Part shown: positions 40,580 through 50,335 of the stretch, piece by piece
How positions within the stretch are numbered: position 1 is the first letter of the stretch
How the letters are laid out: each line of letters begins with the position of its first letter
Source of the DNA: Bartonella sp. AU16XJBT
Lineage (GTDB): Bacteria > Pseudomonadota > Alphaproteobacteria > Rhizobiales > Rhizobiaceae
Assembly (NCBI RefSeq): GCF_028618665.1
Contig: NZ_JAQITF010000006.1
Coordinates: 1-64,000 of the forward strand
DNA length: 64,000 nt
Reading direction: 5' to 3'
The notes under the pieces: model-generated
The model's database searches: none
The model's input: the letters and a program-made list of their open reading frames with translations, nothing else
Told to the model about the DNA's origin: nothing
Position numbers and translations under genes: made by a program

Positions 40580-41782
40580 TTAAACGAAATGATCTGTATG
40601 GTCAAATAAACGGTGATATTCACGTAGAGCATAGTGATCAGTCATGCCTGAAAGAAAGTCAGCAATCAGACGTGCTAACTCTTGATTTTTTAAGTGCACT
40701 GCTTTTTTGCACCAACTTTCAGGCATTGTATCTGGATTTTCATAATAACAATTGAATAATTTTTGTACAATGCATTTTGCTGCATTGCGACGACTAAGAA
40801 CTTGTTCATGGTAATAAAGATTTTTAAATAAAAAGTTTTTTAGTTCTTTTTCGTAAACGGTCATTGACGGTGAAAAGGTAACAATGGTTTGTTTTGCTTG
40901 GTGAATATCGTTTATGCTGGTTGGTTTGATATGTGCTAAGTTTTCTTGTGATTGTTTGATAACATCTTCAACCATGGTTGTTATTTGTCTTCGTACAAGT
41001 GTGTAACCGCATCGTGCTTGGTCGAGGTGGGGATGCTCATCTGTTATATCTTTTAATATTGCTGCTGTTAGTGAAACGTTTTCAAATTGATCAAGTGTTA
41101 AAAATTGTGACCGTAAACCATCATCAATATCATGGGCATTGTATGCGATATCATCTGCAATTGCGGCACATTGCGCTTCTAGTCCTGCAAAACAATCGAG
41201 TGCAAGATCATGCTTTGCATTGTATTGTAAAATATCGCTAGGAACCTCTTTATTTTTAGCATAAGAACCTAAAAGGGGACCATTATGCTTGACAAGTCCT
41301 TCGAGAGTTTCCCATGTAAGGTTCAGTCCATCAAAATTTGCATAGCGCTGTTCTAGTTTTGTAACAATGCGCAAGGCTTGTGCATTATGGTCGAAGCCAC
41401 CATAATGAGCCATGGCTTCATTGAGAGCCTCTTCTCCTGCATGACCAAAAGGCGTGTGTCCAAAGTCGTGAACAAGGGCAATGGCTTCGGCAAGATCTTC
41501 ATCAACACATAGGGCACGGGCTAATGTTCGTGCAATTTGAGAAACCTCTATGGAATGGGTGAGGCGGGTACGATAATGGTCGCTTTCATCAGCAATAAAC
41601 ACTTGCGTTTTATGTTTAAGACGTCGAAATGCATTAGAGTGGATAATACGATCTCTATCTCGTTGAAAGGGTGAGCGTGTAGAGCCCATCGTTTCATGGA
41701 ATAATCGACCACGGCTTGTTTGCGGATGAGCACTGTAGACGGCTCGAGATTGGTAATTGAAGTTGATCGTGCCTATATCCAT
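40580..41782 (-). CDS. dgt: dGTP triphosphohydrolase-like HD-domain protein
   Basis: 400 residues. It removes triphosphate from dNTPs and so affects nucleotide pools. HD metal motifs are [17 protein letters not shown] and [19 protein letters not shown], then [20 protein letters not shown], in family order. The N-terminal [25 protein letters not shown] fits type 2 dGTPases. First gene of the dgt-argS unit. The Fe-S carrier gene begins 110 bp away on the other strand, so their promoters lie back to back. Confidence 0.94.
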   Translation of the reverse strand: MDIGTINFNYQSRAVYSAHPQTSRGRLFHETMGSTRSPFQRDRDRIIHSNAFRRLKHKTQVFIADESDHYRTRLTHSIEVSQIARTLARALCVDEDLAEAIALVHDFGHTPFGHAGEEALNEAMAHYGGFDHNAQALRIVTKLEQRYANFDGLNLTWETLEGLVKHNGPLLGSYAKNKEVPSDILQYNAKHDLALDCFAGLEAQCAAIADDIAYNAHDIDDGLRSQFLTLDQFENVSLTAAILKDITDEHPHLDQARCGYTLVRRQITTMVEDVIKQSQENLAHIKPTSINDIHQAKQTIVTFSPSMTVYEKELKNFLFKNLYYHEQVLSRRNAAKCIVQKLFNCYYENPDTMPESWCKKAVHLKNQELARLIADFLSGMTDHYALREYHRLFDHTDHFV

Positions 41783-41892
41783 TGCAAGCTGTCCATTATC
41801 ATCTTAAAATTGAGGGTGGTTTATGATGAATAAACTTCTCTTTATAATAATGGGATACTCTTTCTTGATGGCTTAATGCAAGGATATATAAA

Positions 41893-42216
41893 ATGAAAGT
41901 GAAAATTTCAGATGCTGCTGCTAAGCAAATTGTACAGATACTTTTGTGTGAACCCGATAAAATCGCATTACGTATTTCTGTCGAAGGCGGTGGATGTTCT
42001 GGTTTTTCTTATAAATATGATTTGGTTTCTGAAATGTGTAAAGATGACCTCGTTCTCAAAAAAGATGGGGCAACTGTACTTATTGATTCACTCTCACTTC
42101 CTTTCATGGAAGGAGCTGAGATTGATTTTGTTGATGATCTTATGGAGCAGTCTTTTCAAATCCATAATCCCAATGCTGTTTCATCGTGTGGTTGTGGTGT
42201 AAGTTTTTCAATTTGA
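41893..42216 (+). CDS. erpA: A-type iron-sulfur cluster carrier (ErpA/IscA family)
   Basis: 107 residues. It receives Fe-S clusters and inserts them into target proteins. The three ligand cysteines are Cys35 in GGGCSGF and Cys99/Cys101 in SSCGCG. The fold and length match HesB/IscA proteins. The ErpA name rests on the place beside dgt, where Rhizobiales carry this member; the sequence alone would also allow IscA. AAGGA precedes the ATG. The next gene starts 14 bp after it. Confidence 0.9.
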   Translation: MKVKISDAAAKQIVQILLCEPDKIALRISVEGGGCSGFSYKYDLVSEMCKDDLVLKKDGATVLIDSLSLPFMEGAEIDFVDDLMEQSFQIHNPNAVSSCGCGVSFSI

Positions 42217-42229
42217 GAGTGGGGGCATT

Positions 42230-43240
42230 GTGATATTGTTTCTTGAAAAAAATATCATGTTGGTCAACAATGTAAAAATGGATAGTCTTATAAAAATAAT
42301 GCGTCGATGTGTGCGGTTATGCGTGGTGCTCACTTTATTGATCTGGAGCCACTGTGCTTTTTGTGAAGAAGGAGTAGATCAGCAGCAAGGACAATCACGG
42401 AGTTTTATTATAAAGTCAAAAGAGCAGGAAAAAGAGAACTTAGCATCTCAGGCACAACTTATTTTGAATGCTCGATTAACAAATAGCCGTCAAGATATTG
42501 ATAAGGGGCTTGTCTGGCGGGTTTATGCCCCTATTTTAGGGATTGATAATAAATTACCATTAGTGGCAACCTATAAGGGGGGAAGTGCACATTTTGATTT
42601 AGAGCCAGGAAGTTATCTTGTTCATGTCTCATTTGGTCATATGAGTGTTGTGCGTCATATTCGTCTGGAAAATGGGCAAAGTCTTGTGAAAAACTTTTAC
42701 CTTGAGGCTGGTGGTCTTATTTTAAATGCGACGCTGCTCAATGGTATCATCAATGAAAAGGAACTCCGTTTCACGATCTATGAGGATGAAAAAGAAAATG
42801 ATGATACGGGGGTGATTTTATCAAATGTTAAACCTCAATCAGTTGTGCGTTTAAAGGCGGGCCGCTACCATGTTGCTTCCCATTATGGTTCCATTAATGC
42901 GACGGCACGTTCGGATATTCAAGTGGAGGCTGGTAAAATAACGGAAGTTACCCTTGAACATCAGGCAGCTCAGATTGTTTTAAAGCTGGTACGACAAGAA
43001 GGAGGGGAAGCGCTTGCAGATACAAGTTGGTCTCTTGCCAATGATTCTGGTGATATCGTTTATGAAACTGTTGGTGCTTATGTTTCACTCGTGTTAGCAG
43101 AGGGAGAGTATATTGCAATTGCTAAAAATAAAGATAGAATTTATCAAAAGGTTTTTTCTGTCGTTTCTGGTCATGATGAAGATATAAGTGTGGTGGCGAA
43201 TGAACAAAATCTGCAACGAATTGATGAAGATATGGATTGA
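42230..43240 (+). CDS. Exported protein with three tandem beta-sandwich-like repeats
   Basis: Up to 336 residues. The GTG at 42230 has a GGGGG site, but ATGs at residues 10, 17 and 24 are also possible. A signal-like segment (about 25-46, RLCVVLTLLIWSHCAFCEE) is followed by three related units of about 80 residues. Each opens with a hydrophobic strand (LILNARL, LILNATL, IVLKLVR) and contains a glycine-aromatic turn: PGSYLV (126-131), AGRYHV (210-215), EGEYIA (291-296). This is like carboxypeptidase-regulatory or PEGA-type beta-sandwich repeats. Its function is unknown. It lies between the Fe-S carrier and ccdA and is likely co-transcribed with both. Confidence 0.75.
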   Translation: MILFLEKNIMLVNNVKMDSLIKIMRRCVRLCVVLTLLIWSHCAFCEEGVDQQQGQSRSFIIKSKEQEKENLASQAQLILNARLTNSRQDIDKGLVWRVYAPILGIDNKLPLVATYKGGSAHFDLEPGSYLVHVSFGHMSVVRHIRLENGQSLVKNFYLEAGGLILNATLLNGIINEKELRFTIYEDEKENDDTGVILSNVKPQSVVRLKAGRYHVASHYGSINATARSDIQVEAGKITEVTLEHQAAQIVLKLVRQEGGEALADTSWSLANDSGDIVYETVGAYVSLVLAEGEYIAIAKNKDRIYQKVFSVVSGHDEDISVVANEQNLQRIDEDMD

Positions 43241-43262
43241 TCGTTGTTCGTGGATCTAAACC

Positions 43263-44072
43263 ATGATGAGAGACGGGGTGTGCGTTTTGATTGAAATTTC
43301 AACAGTTGGTGTGTTTTTTGCTGGGGCGCTCTCTTTTTTGTCGCCATGTGTTTTGCCATTAGTTCCCCCTTATTTATGCTATATGGCAGGGATTGGTATT
43401 GATGACTTTCGTTCAGAAAAACGTGATGAGAAAGTCTTTATACGGTGGGCTTTATTGTCTTCTGTTATTGCTTTTGTTCTAGGGTTTACCACTGTTTTTG
43501 TTGCTTTAGGTGCGAGTGCAAGTACAATTGGTAAGTTCATCGGTTATTATCGTGATTGGTTTGCACTTGCTGCTGGAATTATCATTATTATTTTTGGTTT
43601 AAATTTTTTAGGTTTTTTCAAGCTCTCTTTTTTATTTCGTGAGGCGCGTTTTCAGACGGATAAAACACCTGCTGGTCCTTTAGGGGCCTATGTTATTGGT
43701 TTAGCTTTTGCCTTTGGTTGGACACCATGTATTGGTCCCATTTTAGGGCCTATTATAACGCTTGCTGGAACAAAGGAAACTGTGGGCGAGGGGGCTATTC
43801 TATTAGCAGTTTATGCGTTAGGTCTTGCTATTCCTTTTGTGTTGGCAGCTTTATTTTCCAGTTGTTTTATGCGGTTTTTAGCAGCTTTTCGTATTCATTT
43901 AGGAAAAGTTGAAAAAATTATTGGTGTTTTTCTTATTCTTACAGGGATTTTATTTTTAACAGGCTCTATGCAGGATCTTTCATTTTGGCTTTTAGAACAT
44001 TATCCTTCATTGAGTTATGTTGAAGATATTCGTTGGCACAATATTATGAACTTTTTTGGATTTTCTCGTTAG
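43263..44072 (+). CDS. ccdA: Cytochrome c biogenesis protein CcdA (thiol-electron transporter)
   Basis: 269 residues, six membrane segments. CcdA passes reducing power from cytoplasmic thioredoxin across the inner membrane for heme attachment to apocytochrome c. The two redox cysteines are in [15 protein letters not shown] and in [11 protein letters not shown]. The family motif [21 protein letters not shown] is intact. It follows the repeat protein by 22 bp. glmU starts 15 bp after it, so the run erpA to glmU is probably one operon. Confidence 0.93.
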   Translation: MMRDGVCVLIEISTVGVFFAGALSFLSPCVLPLVPPYLCYMAGIGIDDFRSEKRDEKVFIRWALLSSVIAFVLGFTTVFVALGASASTIGKFIGYYRDWFALAAGIIIIIFGLNFLGFFKLSFLFREARFQTDKTPAGPLGAYVIGLAFAFGWTPCIGPILGPIITLAGTKETVGEGAILLAVYALGLAIPFVLAALFSSCFMRFLAAFRIHLGKVEKIIGVFLILTGILFLTGSMQDLSFWLLEHYPSLSYVEDIRWHNIMNFFGFSR

Positions 44073-44086
44073 TCTTGTGTGTTTTT

Positions 44087-45451
44087 ATGGTTAGAAGTTG
44101 TCTTTCTATTATTCTTGCTGCAGGTGAGGGGACGCGTATGAAATCGTCTCTGCCTAAGGTGCTTCATAAAATTGCTGGATTGCCTCTTATATGCCACGTT
44201 CTAAAACAAATAGAATTGGCAGGCTCTTCACAATTAGCCGTCGTCGTGGGATTTGGTGCTCAAGAGGTTGCGCATGTTGTTCAGTCATTTGTCAAAGATG
44301 TGATGATTTTTGAACAAAAAGAGCGTTTAGGAACGGCACACGCTGTTTTATCTGCTCGTTTAGCTTTGCAAAAGGGAGAGGATGATGTTCTCATTGTTTT
44401 TGGGGATACGCCTCTCATTCAGCAGGATTCACTGCACCAAATGCGTGCACAGCTTGCTGATGGGGCTGATGTTGTTTTTGCAGGCTTTCATACCCAAGAT
44501 CCAACAGGTTATGGGCGCCTTCTTGAGAAAAATAGTCAATTGATTGCAATTGTAGAAGAAAAAGACGCGAGCAAGGAAGAAAAAAAGATTTCCTTTTGTA
44601 ATGGGGGAATACTCGCTATGCGTGGAAAACATGCACTTTCTCTTTTAGAGAAGGTTGATAATAACAATATAAAAAAAGAATATTACTTAACAGATATTGC
44701 TTCTCTTGCTTCGCGTGAAGGATTAGATGTGCGTGTTGTTGAAATCCCTTTTGAAAATATTGTAGGAATTAATAACTGTTTTGAGCTATCGAGGGCTGAT
44801 TCTTTGTGGCAAAAGCGTAAAGCGCGCGATTTAATGTTATCGGGTGTTACACTCTTAAAACCAGAAACAGTCTATTTTTCTTATGACACAGAAATTGAAC
44901 CAGGTGTGGTGATAGAACCAAATGTTTATTTTGGATTAGGTGTGAAAGTACAATCTGGTGCTGTTATTCGTGCTTTTAGTTATCTCGAAGGTGCTGTGGT
45001 GGGTCAAGATGCACAGATTGGTCCCTATGCACGTTTGCGTCCTGGAACAGAGTTGGCTAAATCCGTAAAGGTTGGAAATTTTTGTGAAGTCAAACAAGCT
45101 AAGGTAGGAGAATCTTCTAAAATCAATCATTTAAGTTATATTGGTGATGCCGAAATTGGTGCTCATACCAATATTGGAGCCGGTACAATTACGTGCAATT
45201 ATGATGGATTTAACAAATATAAAACCATGATTGGTGATCATGCTTTTGTTGGGTCTAATACGGCACTTGTTTCCCCATTGGTGATAGGGGATGGCTCTTA
45301 TGTTGCTTCAGGAAGTGTTATTACTGAAAATATTCCTATGAACAGTATGGCTTTTGGGCGTGCACGACAGGTTATAAAAGAGGGCTATGCAACAAAATTT
45401 CGGGCGCGCTTGTTAGAGAATAACTCGACAGAAAATAAACAAAAAAAATGA
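44087..45451 (+). CDS. glmU: Bifunctional GlcNAc-1-P uridyltransferase / GlcN-1-P acetyltransferase
   Basis: 454 residues from the ATG at 44087. A longer frame from 44033 overlaps ccdA and is rejected. The N-terminal pyrophosphorylase domain (1-230) has [20 protein letters not shown] and VVFGDTPLI. The C-terminal left-handed beta-helix (about 250-435) shows hexapeptide repeats, with [11 protein letters not shown] and [17 protein letters not shown] for acetyl-CoA binding. It makes UDP-GlcNAc for peptidoglycan and lipid A. glmS, 171 bp downstream, supplies the same pathway. Confidence 0.97.
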   Translation: MVRSCLSIILAAGEGTRMKSSLPKVLHKIAGLPLICHVLKQIELAGSSQLAVVVGFGAQEVAHVVQSFVKDVMIFEQKERLGTAHAVLSARLALQKGEDDVLIVFGDTPLIQQDSLHQMRAQLADGADVVFAGFHTQDPTGYGRLLEKNSQLIAIVEEKDASKEEKKISFCNGGILAMRGKHALSLLEKVDNNNIKKEYYLTDIASLASREGLDVRVVEIPFENIVGINNCFELSRADSLWQKRKARDLMLSGVTLLKPETVYFSYDTEIEPGVVIEPNVYFGLGVKVQSGAVIRAFSYLEGAVVGQDAQIGPYARLRPGTELAKSVKVGNFCEVKQAKVGESSKINHLSYIGDAEIGAHTNIGAGTITCNYDGFNKYKTMIGDHAFVGSNTALVSPLVIGDGSYVASGSVITENIPMNSMAFGRARQVIKEGYATKFRARLLENNSTENKQKK

Positions 45452-45622
45452 TCATTTTCAGTCTATTCATTTGTTTTGTGTCGATTTAACGATGGATAGG
45501 AGGTTTATTCTTAAAGATTGCCATATTCCATGTTTGAATTATTTATTATTTATCGTTTTAAATAAAAGCTGTTGGATTGTTTTATAAGATTTAAATCTTA
45601 AGATGTGGGTTGGAGCTTTTTA

Positions 45623-47446
45623 ATGTGTGGAATTATTGGAATTCTTGGAAAGAGGTGTGTTACGTCTTCTTTGGTTGAGGGGTTAAAACGTCTTGAATAT
45701 AGAGGGTATGATTCATCTGGGGTGGCAACAGTCTATAATGGACATCTTTATCGTGTACGTGCTGAGGGGAAGCTTGTTCATTTAGAAGAAAAATTAAAAA
45801 AAACACCTCTAGAGGGAAGTTTAGGGATTGGTCATACCCGTTGGGCGACGCATGGCGTTGCAGTTGAACGCAATGCACATCCCCATGTGACTGAAAAGCT
45901 TGCGGTTGTTCATAATGGTATTATTGAAAATTTTGTAGAATTGCAAAAGGAACTCATCGAGGATGGTTATATCTTTGAAACAGAGACAGATACGGAAGTT
46001 ATTGCGCATTTAATAACGCGTGCATTAAAAAGTGGTCTTTCTCCGCAAGAAGCCATGCGGACCAGCTGGAAAAGGTTACAGGGGGCTTTTGCACTTGCTC
46101 TTATTTTCGAAGGTGAAGATAATCTTATGATTGCGGCGCGTTCTGGTCCACCGTTGGCAATTGGTTATGGAAAAGATGAATTTTTTGTGGGATCAGATGC
46201 TATTGCTTTGGCACCATTCGTTGATCATATTAGCTATTTGGAAGATGGGGATTGGGCTGTTCTTACACGGGAAGGCGTCACAATTTACGATGGAAACAAT
46301 CAACCGGTAAAACGTTCTGTGACAACATTACTTGAAGAAGCATTGTTGATTTCTAAGGGGAATCATCGTCATTTTATGCACAAGGAAATGTTTGAACAAC
46401 CTGAAGTGATTTCTCATAATTTGGCGCATTATCTTGATCTTGGAAATTATACCGTTCGCGCTTTTGAGAATTTGATTGATTGGAAAAATATTCATCGTCT
46501 CCTTTTTGCGAGTTGTGGAACGGCTTATTATTCAACCTTAGTTGCGCGCTATTGGTTTGAGAAATTTGCCGCTTTAAGTGTTGATAATGATGTTGCTTCG
46601 GAATTTCGTTATCGTGAACCTCCTATAACATCTGATGTGTTATCGCTGTTTGTTTCTCAATCTGGTGAAACAGCTGATACATTGGCTTCTTTGCGTTATT
46701 GTCGTGAGCGGGGTGTAAAAACAGCAACAATTGTGAATGTTGAGCAATCAACAATGGCAAGGGAGGCTGATTTTATTCTTCCAACACTTGCCGGACCGGA
46801 AATTGGTGTTGCTTCAACAAAAGCTTTTACCTGTCAATTGGCAACGCTTGCTTCACTTGCCCTTAGTGCTGCGAAACAACGTGACTACCTCTCAGTTCAA
46901 ATGGAACAGCAATTGGTTCAACAGTTGGCAGAAGTTCCCCGTATTTTAAATGAGGTTTTAAAATTAGAAGGTAAAATTGAATCTATTTGTCGTGATTTGG
47001 TGAATGCAAAAAGTGTTCTTTATCTGGGACGTGGAACTTCTTATCCGATTGCTTTGGAGGGAGCCCTTAAACTGAAAGAGCTTTCTTATATTCATGCTGA
47101 AGGTTATGCAGCGGGGGAGTTGAAGCATGGACCAATTGCGCTGGTCGATGAGACAATCCCCGTTATTGTTGTGGCTCCTTATGATCGGTGGTTTGAAAAA
47201 ACTTTTTCTAATATGCAAGAAGTGGTAGCGCGCAATGGTCGTATTATTTTGATAACCGATAAAAAAGGAGAAGAAGTAGCTTCTCTTAAGACTTTATCAA
47301 CGATTACTTTGCCCGTTGTTCCAGAATTTATTGCTCCTATTATTTATGCTCTCCCCATTCAGTTAATTGCTTATCATACGGCTGTTTTATTAGGAACAGA
47401 TGTTGATCAACCGCGTAATTTAGCAAAATCAGTCACAGTTGAATAA
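45623..47446 (+). CDS. glmS: Glucosamine-6-phosphate synthase (isomerizing)
   Basis: 607 residues. The ATG at 45623 is chosen so that Cys2 (MCGIIGILG) becomes the N-terminal nucleophile of the glutaminase domain; GGAG lies upstream. The glutaminase half shows RLEYRGYDSSGVA, GHTRWATHG and HPHV. The isomerase half has two SIS domains, with ASCGTAYYS and SQSGETADT in the first and LGRGTSYPIALEGALKLKE in the second, and ends KSVTVE. It makes GlcN-6-P from fructose-6-P and glutamine, the first step to UDP-GlcNAc. No glmS ribozyme is expected or seen. Confidence 0.97.
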   Translation: MCGIIGILGKRCVTSSLVEGLKRLEYRGYDSSGVATVYNGHLYRVRAEGKLVHLEEKLKKTPLEGSLGIGHTRWATHGVAVERNAHPHVTEKLAVVHNGIIENFVELQKELIEDGYIFETETDTEVIAHLITRALKSGLSPQEAMRTSWKRLQGAFALALIFEGEDNLMIAARSGPPLAIGYGKDEFFVGSDAIALAPFVDHISYLEDGDWAVLTREGVTIYDGNNQPVKRSVTTLLEEALLISKGNHRHFMHKEMFEQPEVISHNLAHYLDLGNYTVRAFENLIDWKNIHRLLFASCGTAYYSTLVARYWFEKFAALSVDNDVASEFRYREPPITSDVLSLFVSQSGETADTLASLRYCRERGVKTATIVNVEQSTMAREADFILPTLAGPEIGVASTKAFTCQLATLASLALSAAKQRDYLSVQMEQQLVQQLAEVPRILNEVLKLEGKIESICRDLVNAKSVLYLGRGTSYPIALEGALKLKELSYIHAEGYAAGELKHGPIALVDETIPVIVVAPYDRWFEKTFSNMQEVVARNGRIILITDKKGEEVASLKTLSTITLPVVPEFIAPIIYALPIQLIAYHTAVLLGTDVDQPRNLAKSVTVE

Positions 47447-47850
47447 AAATAGATTGTGTAATTCTGAATTTGTCGAAAATAATCAAATGTAACAAATTGA
47501 TTTATAGTGATGGTTTAGTTTTCTATTTTTCTCAGTTGCATGAGAATATCGAAGACAGGACTTTTCGTTTCAAATTCTTGATGACAGAATAAAAAATGTT
47601 TCCTTAGCGATCAAAAAATGGATCAGATGTATGAATATAAAAGTAAAAAGACGCAATAATATGCTTCTCCTCCTTTAATGTAAGCGTAATCCAGATTGGG
47701 AGAGAAGATGGGGCTGTTGGTTTGCTATTCTTTCATGAAGCATAATGGTGTAGGGATTATGTTAGATCATTTATGAGTGATATCAAGAAAGAAGAGCCTA
47801 TTTGCATAGGGGGAGTATTTTTATTTTTTATCAGAGGTTCTTTTCTATTA
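47447..47850. other. Gap between convergent glmS and recG
   Basis: 404 bp, AT-rich. Only short ORFs and weak hairpins are seen. No convincing terminator or gene. Confidence 0.45.
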
Positions 47851-49959
47851 TTATCCTGCTCGTAAGAGGCGTGCGGCGTCATCGTGTCCGAAAAGATAAA
47901 GAAGCAACCGTAAGGCTTGTCCTTGTTCAGAGGAAAGATGAGGATCGCGTTGTAAAAATAGGCGTGCATCTTTTCTTGCTATGGATAAAAGATCACTGTG
48001 AACAGCAAGGTTTGCTATATGAAATTCAGGAACTCCAGATTGTTTTGTGCCTAAAAGTTCTCCTTCACCTCGCAAGCGCCAATCTTCTTCAGCAATTTCA
48101 AAACCGTCTTCTGTATGACGGATAATATTCAGACGTGTTGCTGCTGTTTTGGTTAGTGGCTCTTTATAGAGCAAAATGCAGGAAGATTTTTTATCGCCTC
48201 GTCCTACACGTCCACGCAATTGGTGCAATTGTGAAAGACCAAAATGTTCTGCGTGTTCGATGATAATAATCGAAGCGTCTGGAATATCCACGCCTACTTC
48301 AATGACGGTGGTTGCAACTAAAATACGTGTATTTCCGCATTTAAAAGATGCCATAGCGGCTTCTTTTTCTGCTGTAGACATTTTGCCATGGATCATTCCA
48401 ATGTGAGCTCCAAAGCGCTCATAGAGAAACGCAAAGCGGTTTTCAATTGAAGTGAGATCAAGAGCTTTTGATTCCTCTACTAAAGGACAAATCCAATAGA
48501 GTTTTTCTCCTTTTTCTAATGCAATGGCGATTCGTTCTATAAGCTCATGCATACGTTTCAAAGAAAGCGTTGCTGTTGTAATGGGGTGTCGTCCCATTGG
48601 TTTTTCTGTAATTTTAGAGACATCCATATCCCCAAAAGCTGTTAAAACAAGAGTGCGAGGAATGGGTGTGGCGGTCATGACTAGCATATCAGGCTTATTG
48701 CCTTTTTCTGTAAGAGCGATACGTTGGTGCACACCAAAACGGTGTTGTTCATCGATAATGGTTAAGGCAAGATTGTTATAAGTAACGCTGTCTTGTATAA
48801 GAGCATGGGTCCCGATGACAATAGAAACTTGACCTGATAAAATATCATTCAAGATATTTGTCCGCAACTTGCCTTTTTCTCGTCCTGTTAAAAGCGTTGT
48901 TTTTAAGCCTATCTTTTCGGCAAGAGGGGTAATAGTGGCAAAATGTTGACGAGCAAGTACTTCTGTGGGGGCCATTAAAGCTGATTGACCTGAATTTTCA
49001 GCAATTTGTGCCATTGCCATCAGTGCAACGACGGTTTTTCCTGCGCCTACATCACCTTGGAGCAGTCTTAGCATCGGTTCTGGTGAAGCAAGATCATTGG
49101 CGATATCTTCTACCGCTTTTATTTGTCCCGTTGTGAGTTGAAAGGGGAGAACATTGAGCAGTTTTTTCGTATAAATTCCTGTTGATGGTCGAGAAGTCCC
49201 AACAAGAGATTTGGTTTTCAAACGCACAAGGCCTAACGCTAATTGACAAGCGAGCAGTTCATCATAGGCAAGACGTTTGCGTGCTGTACTTTCTAAGGAT
49301 AGATCATCAGGATTAATGGGAGCATGGATACGGCGTAAAGCAACAGAAAAAGAAGAAAAATTTTGCTGCTTTTTAACATTTTCATCTATCCATTCTGGGA
49401 GGAGAGGAATAAAATCAAGAGCGTTTTGTATGGCGCGTCTTAATGTCTTTGCTGCTAGTCCGGCAGTAGAGGGATAAACAGGTTCGATGAGAGGAATCTG
49501 ATTTGATTGTTCGCTTGAGGCAATATGGTCGGGATGCGCCATTGAAAGTTGCCCATTAAACCATTCAACTTTTCCTGATACAATGACCTTTTTTCCTTCA
49601 GGGAGTTGTTTTTTGAGCCAAAGAGGTTGAGCATGAAAAAAAACTAAATGTATTTTTCCTGTTTGATCATGGGCGATAACACGATAGGGGATTTTGTTAT
49701 GACCACGGGGTGGGGGGTGATGTTGATCGATGATAATTTCGAGCGTAACCGTCTCTCCTTCTTTTGCATAAGCAATGCTGGGACGCATTCTGCGGTCTAT
49801 AACAGAATGGGGCATTAATTGAAGAAGATCAATAAGGGTTGCTTCATGTTGTGCAGGATTAACATTTAAAAGTTTTGTCAGTAAGCCATAGACTTTAGGG
49901 GTAATACCAGAAAGGGTTCGAATAGAATTAAAAAGAGGGGTAAGTAGACTTGGAGGCAT
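47851..49959 (-). CDS. recG: ATP-dependent DNA helicase RecG
   Basis: 702 residues, full length. RecG reverses stalled forks and branch-migrates junctions. The N-terminal wedge/OB domain (about 55-160, with VSGKVEWFNGQLSMAHPD) binds the fork. The helicase core has Walker A LLQGDVGAGKTVVALMAM, the Walker B-type DEQHRFG, TATPIPRTL, and late ATTVIEVGVDIPDASI and QLHQLRGRVGRG. Transcribed alone, divergent from dnaE across 376 bp. Confidence 0.97.
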   Translation of the reverse strand: MPPSLLTPLFNSIRTLSGITPKVYGLLTKLLNVNPAQHEATLIDLLQLMPHSVIDRRMRPSIAYAKEGETVTLEIIIDQHHPPPRGHNKIPYRVIAHDQTGKIHLVFFHAQPLWLKKQLPEGKKVIVSGKVEWFNGQLSMAHPDHIASSEQSNQIPLIEPVYPSTAGLAAKTLRRAIQNALDFIPLLPEWIDENVKKQQNFSSFSVALRRIHAPINPDDLSLESTARKRLAYDELLACQLALGLVRLKTKSLVGTSRPSTGIYTKKLLNVLPFQLTTGQIKAVEDIANDLASPEPMLRLLQGDVGAGKTVVALMAMAQIAENSGQSALMAPTEVLARQHFATITPLAEKIGLKTTLLTGREKGKLRTNILNDILSGQVSIVIGTHALIQDSVTYNNLALTIIDEQHRFGVHQRIALTEKGNKPDMLVMTATPIPRTLVLTAFGDMDVSKITEKPMGRHPITTATLSLKRMHELIERIAIALEKGEKLYWICPLVEESKALDLTSIENRFAFLYERFGAHIGMIHGKMSTAEKEAAMASFKCGNTRILVATTVIEVGVDIPDASIIIIEHAEHFGLSQLHQLRGRVGRGDKKSSCILLYKEPLTKTAATRLNIIRHTEDGFEIAEEDWRLRGEGELLGTKQSGVPEFHIANLAVHSDLLSIARKDARLFLQRDPHLSSEQGQALRLLLYLFGHDDAARLLRAG

Positions 49960-50335
49960 GAGGAAATTTAACCTGCTCTTTTTGTTTTTTCTAGACCTTT
50001 AGAAGAGCTTTTTGGGGATAAAGCCATAAAGGGGGAATTGTTTTATTAACACATTGCGTTTTAGGAAGACAAATGAATACTTAAAGAGAAATACAATCTA
50101 GAGAATGCTAAAATTAAAGTGCTCATATGAAGTATATTTTTCTTCTTTTTATTTTAGGCGTTTATTTGCTGTGAATAGAAGCATTTTCTTGATAGAACTC
50201 TCTTATAAAGATCAATAAAATTGAGATATTTTTCTCATGTGGGATATGACAAATTTATAGCTTTAAAGTTATGCTAGCGTAGAATTTTTTTTCTTTAAGG
50301 GGTGCTGTTTGGCATCTAGTTTTTAATAGGAAATT
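49960..50335. other. Divergent gap between recG and dnaE
   Basis: 376 bp without a gene. AGGAAATT sits next to the dnaE GTG as its ribosome-binding site. Promoters for both genes should be here but cannot be fixed by eye. Confidence 0.45.

Noticed and set aside
44033-44086. Longer glmU start overlapping ccdA
   Set aside because: The family starts directly before [13 protein letters not shown], and the ATG at 44087 fits this.
45452-45622. glmS ribozyme upstream of glmS
   Set aside because: The ribozyme is typical of Gram-positive bacteria, and no conserved core was seen in this 171 bp gap.
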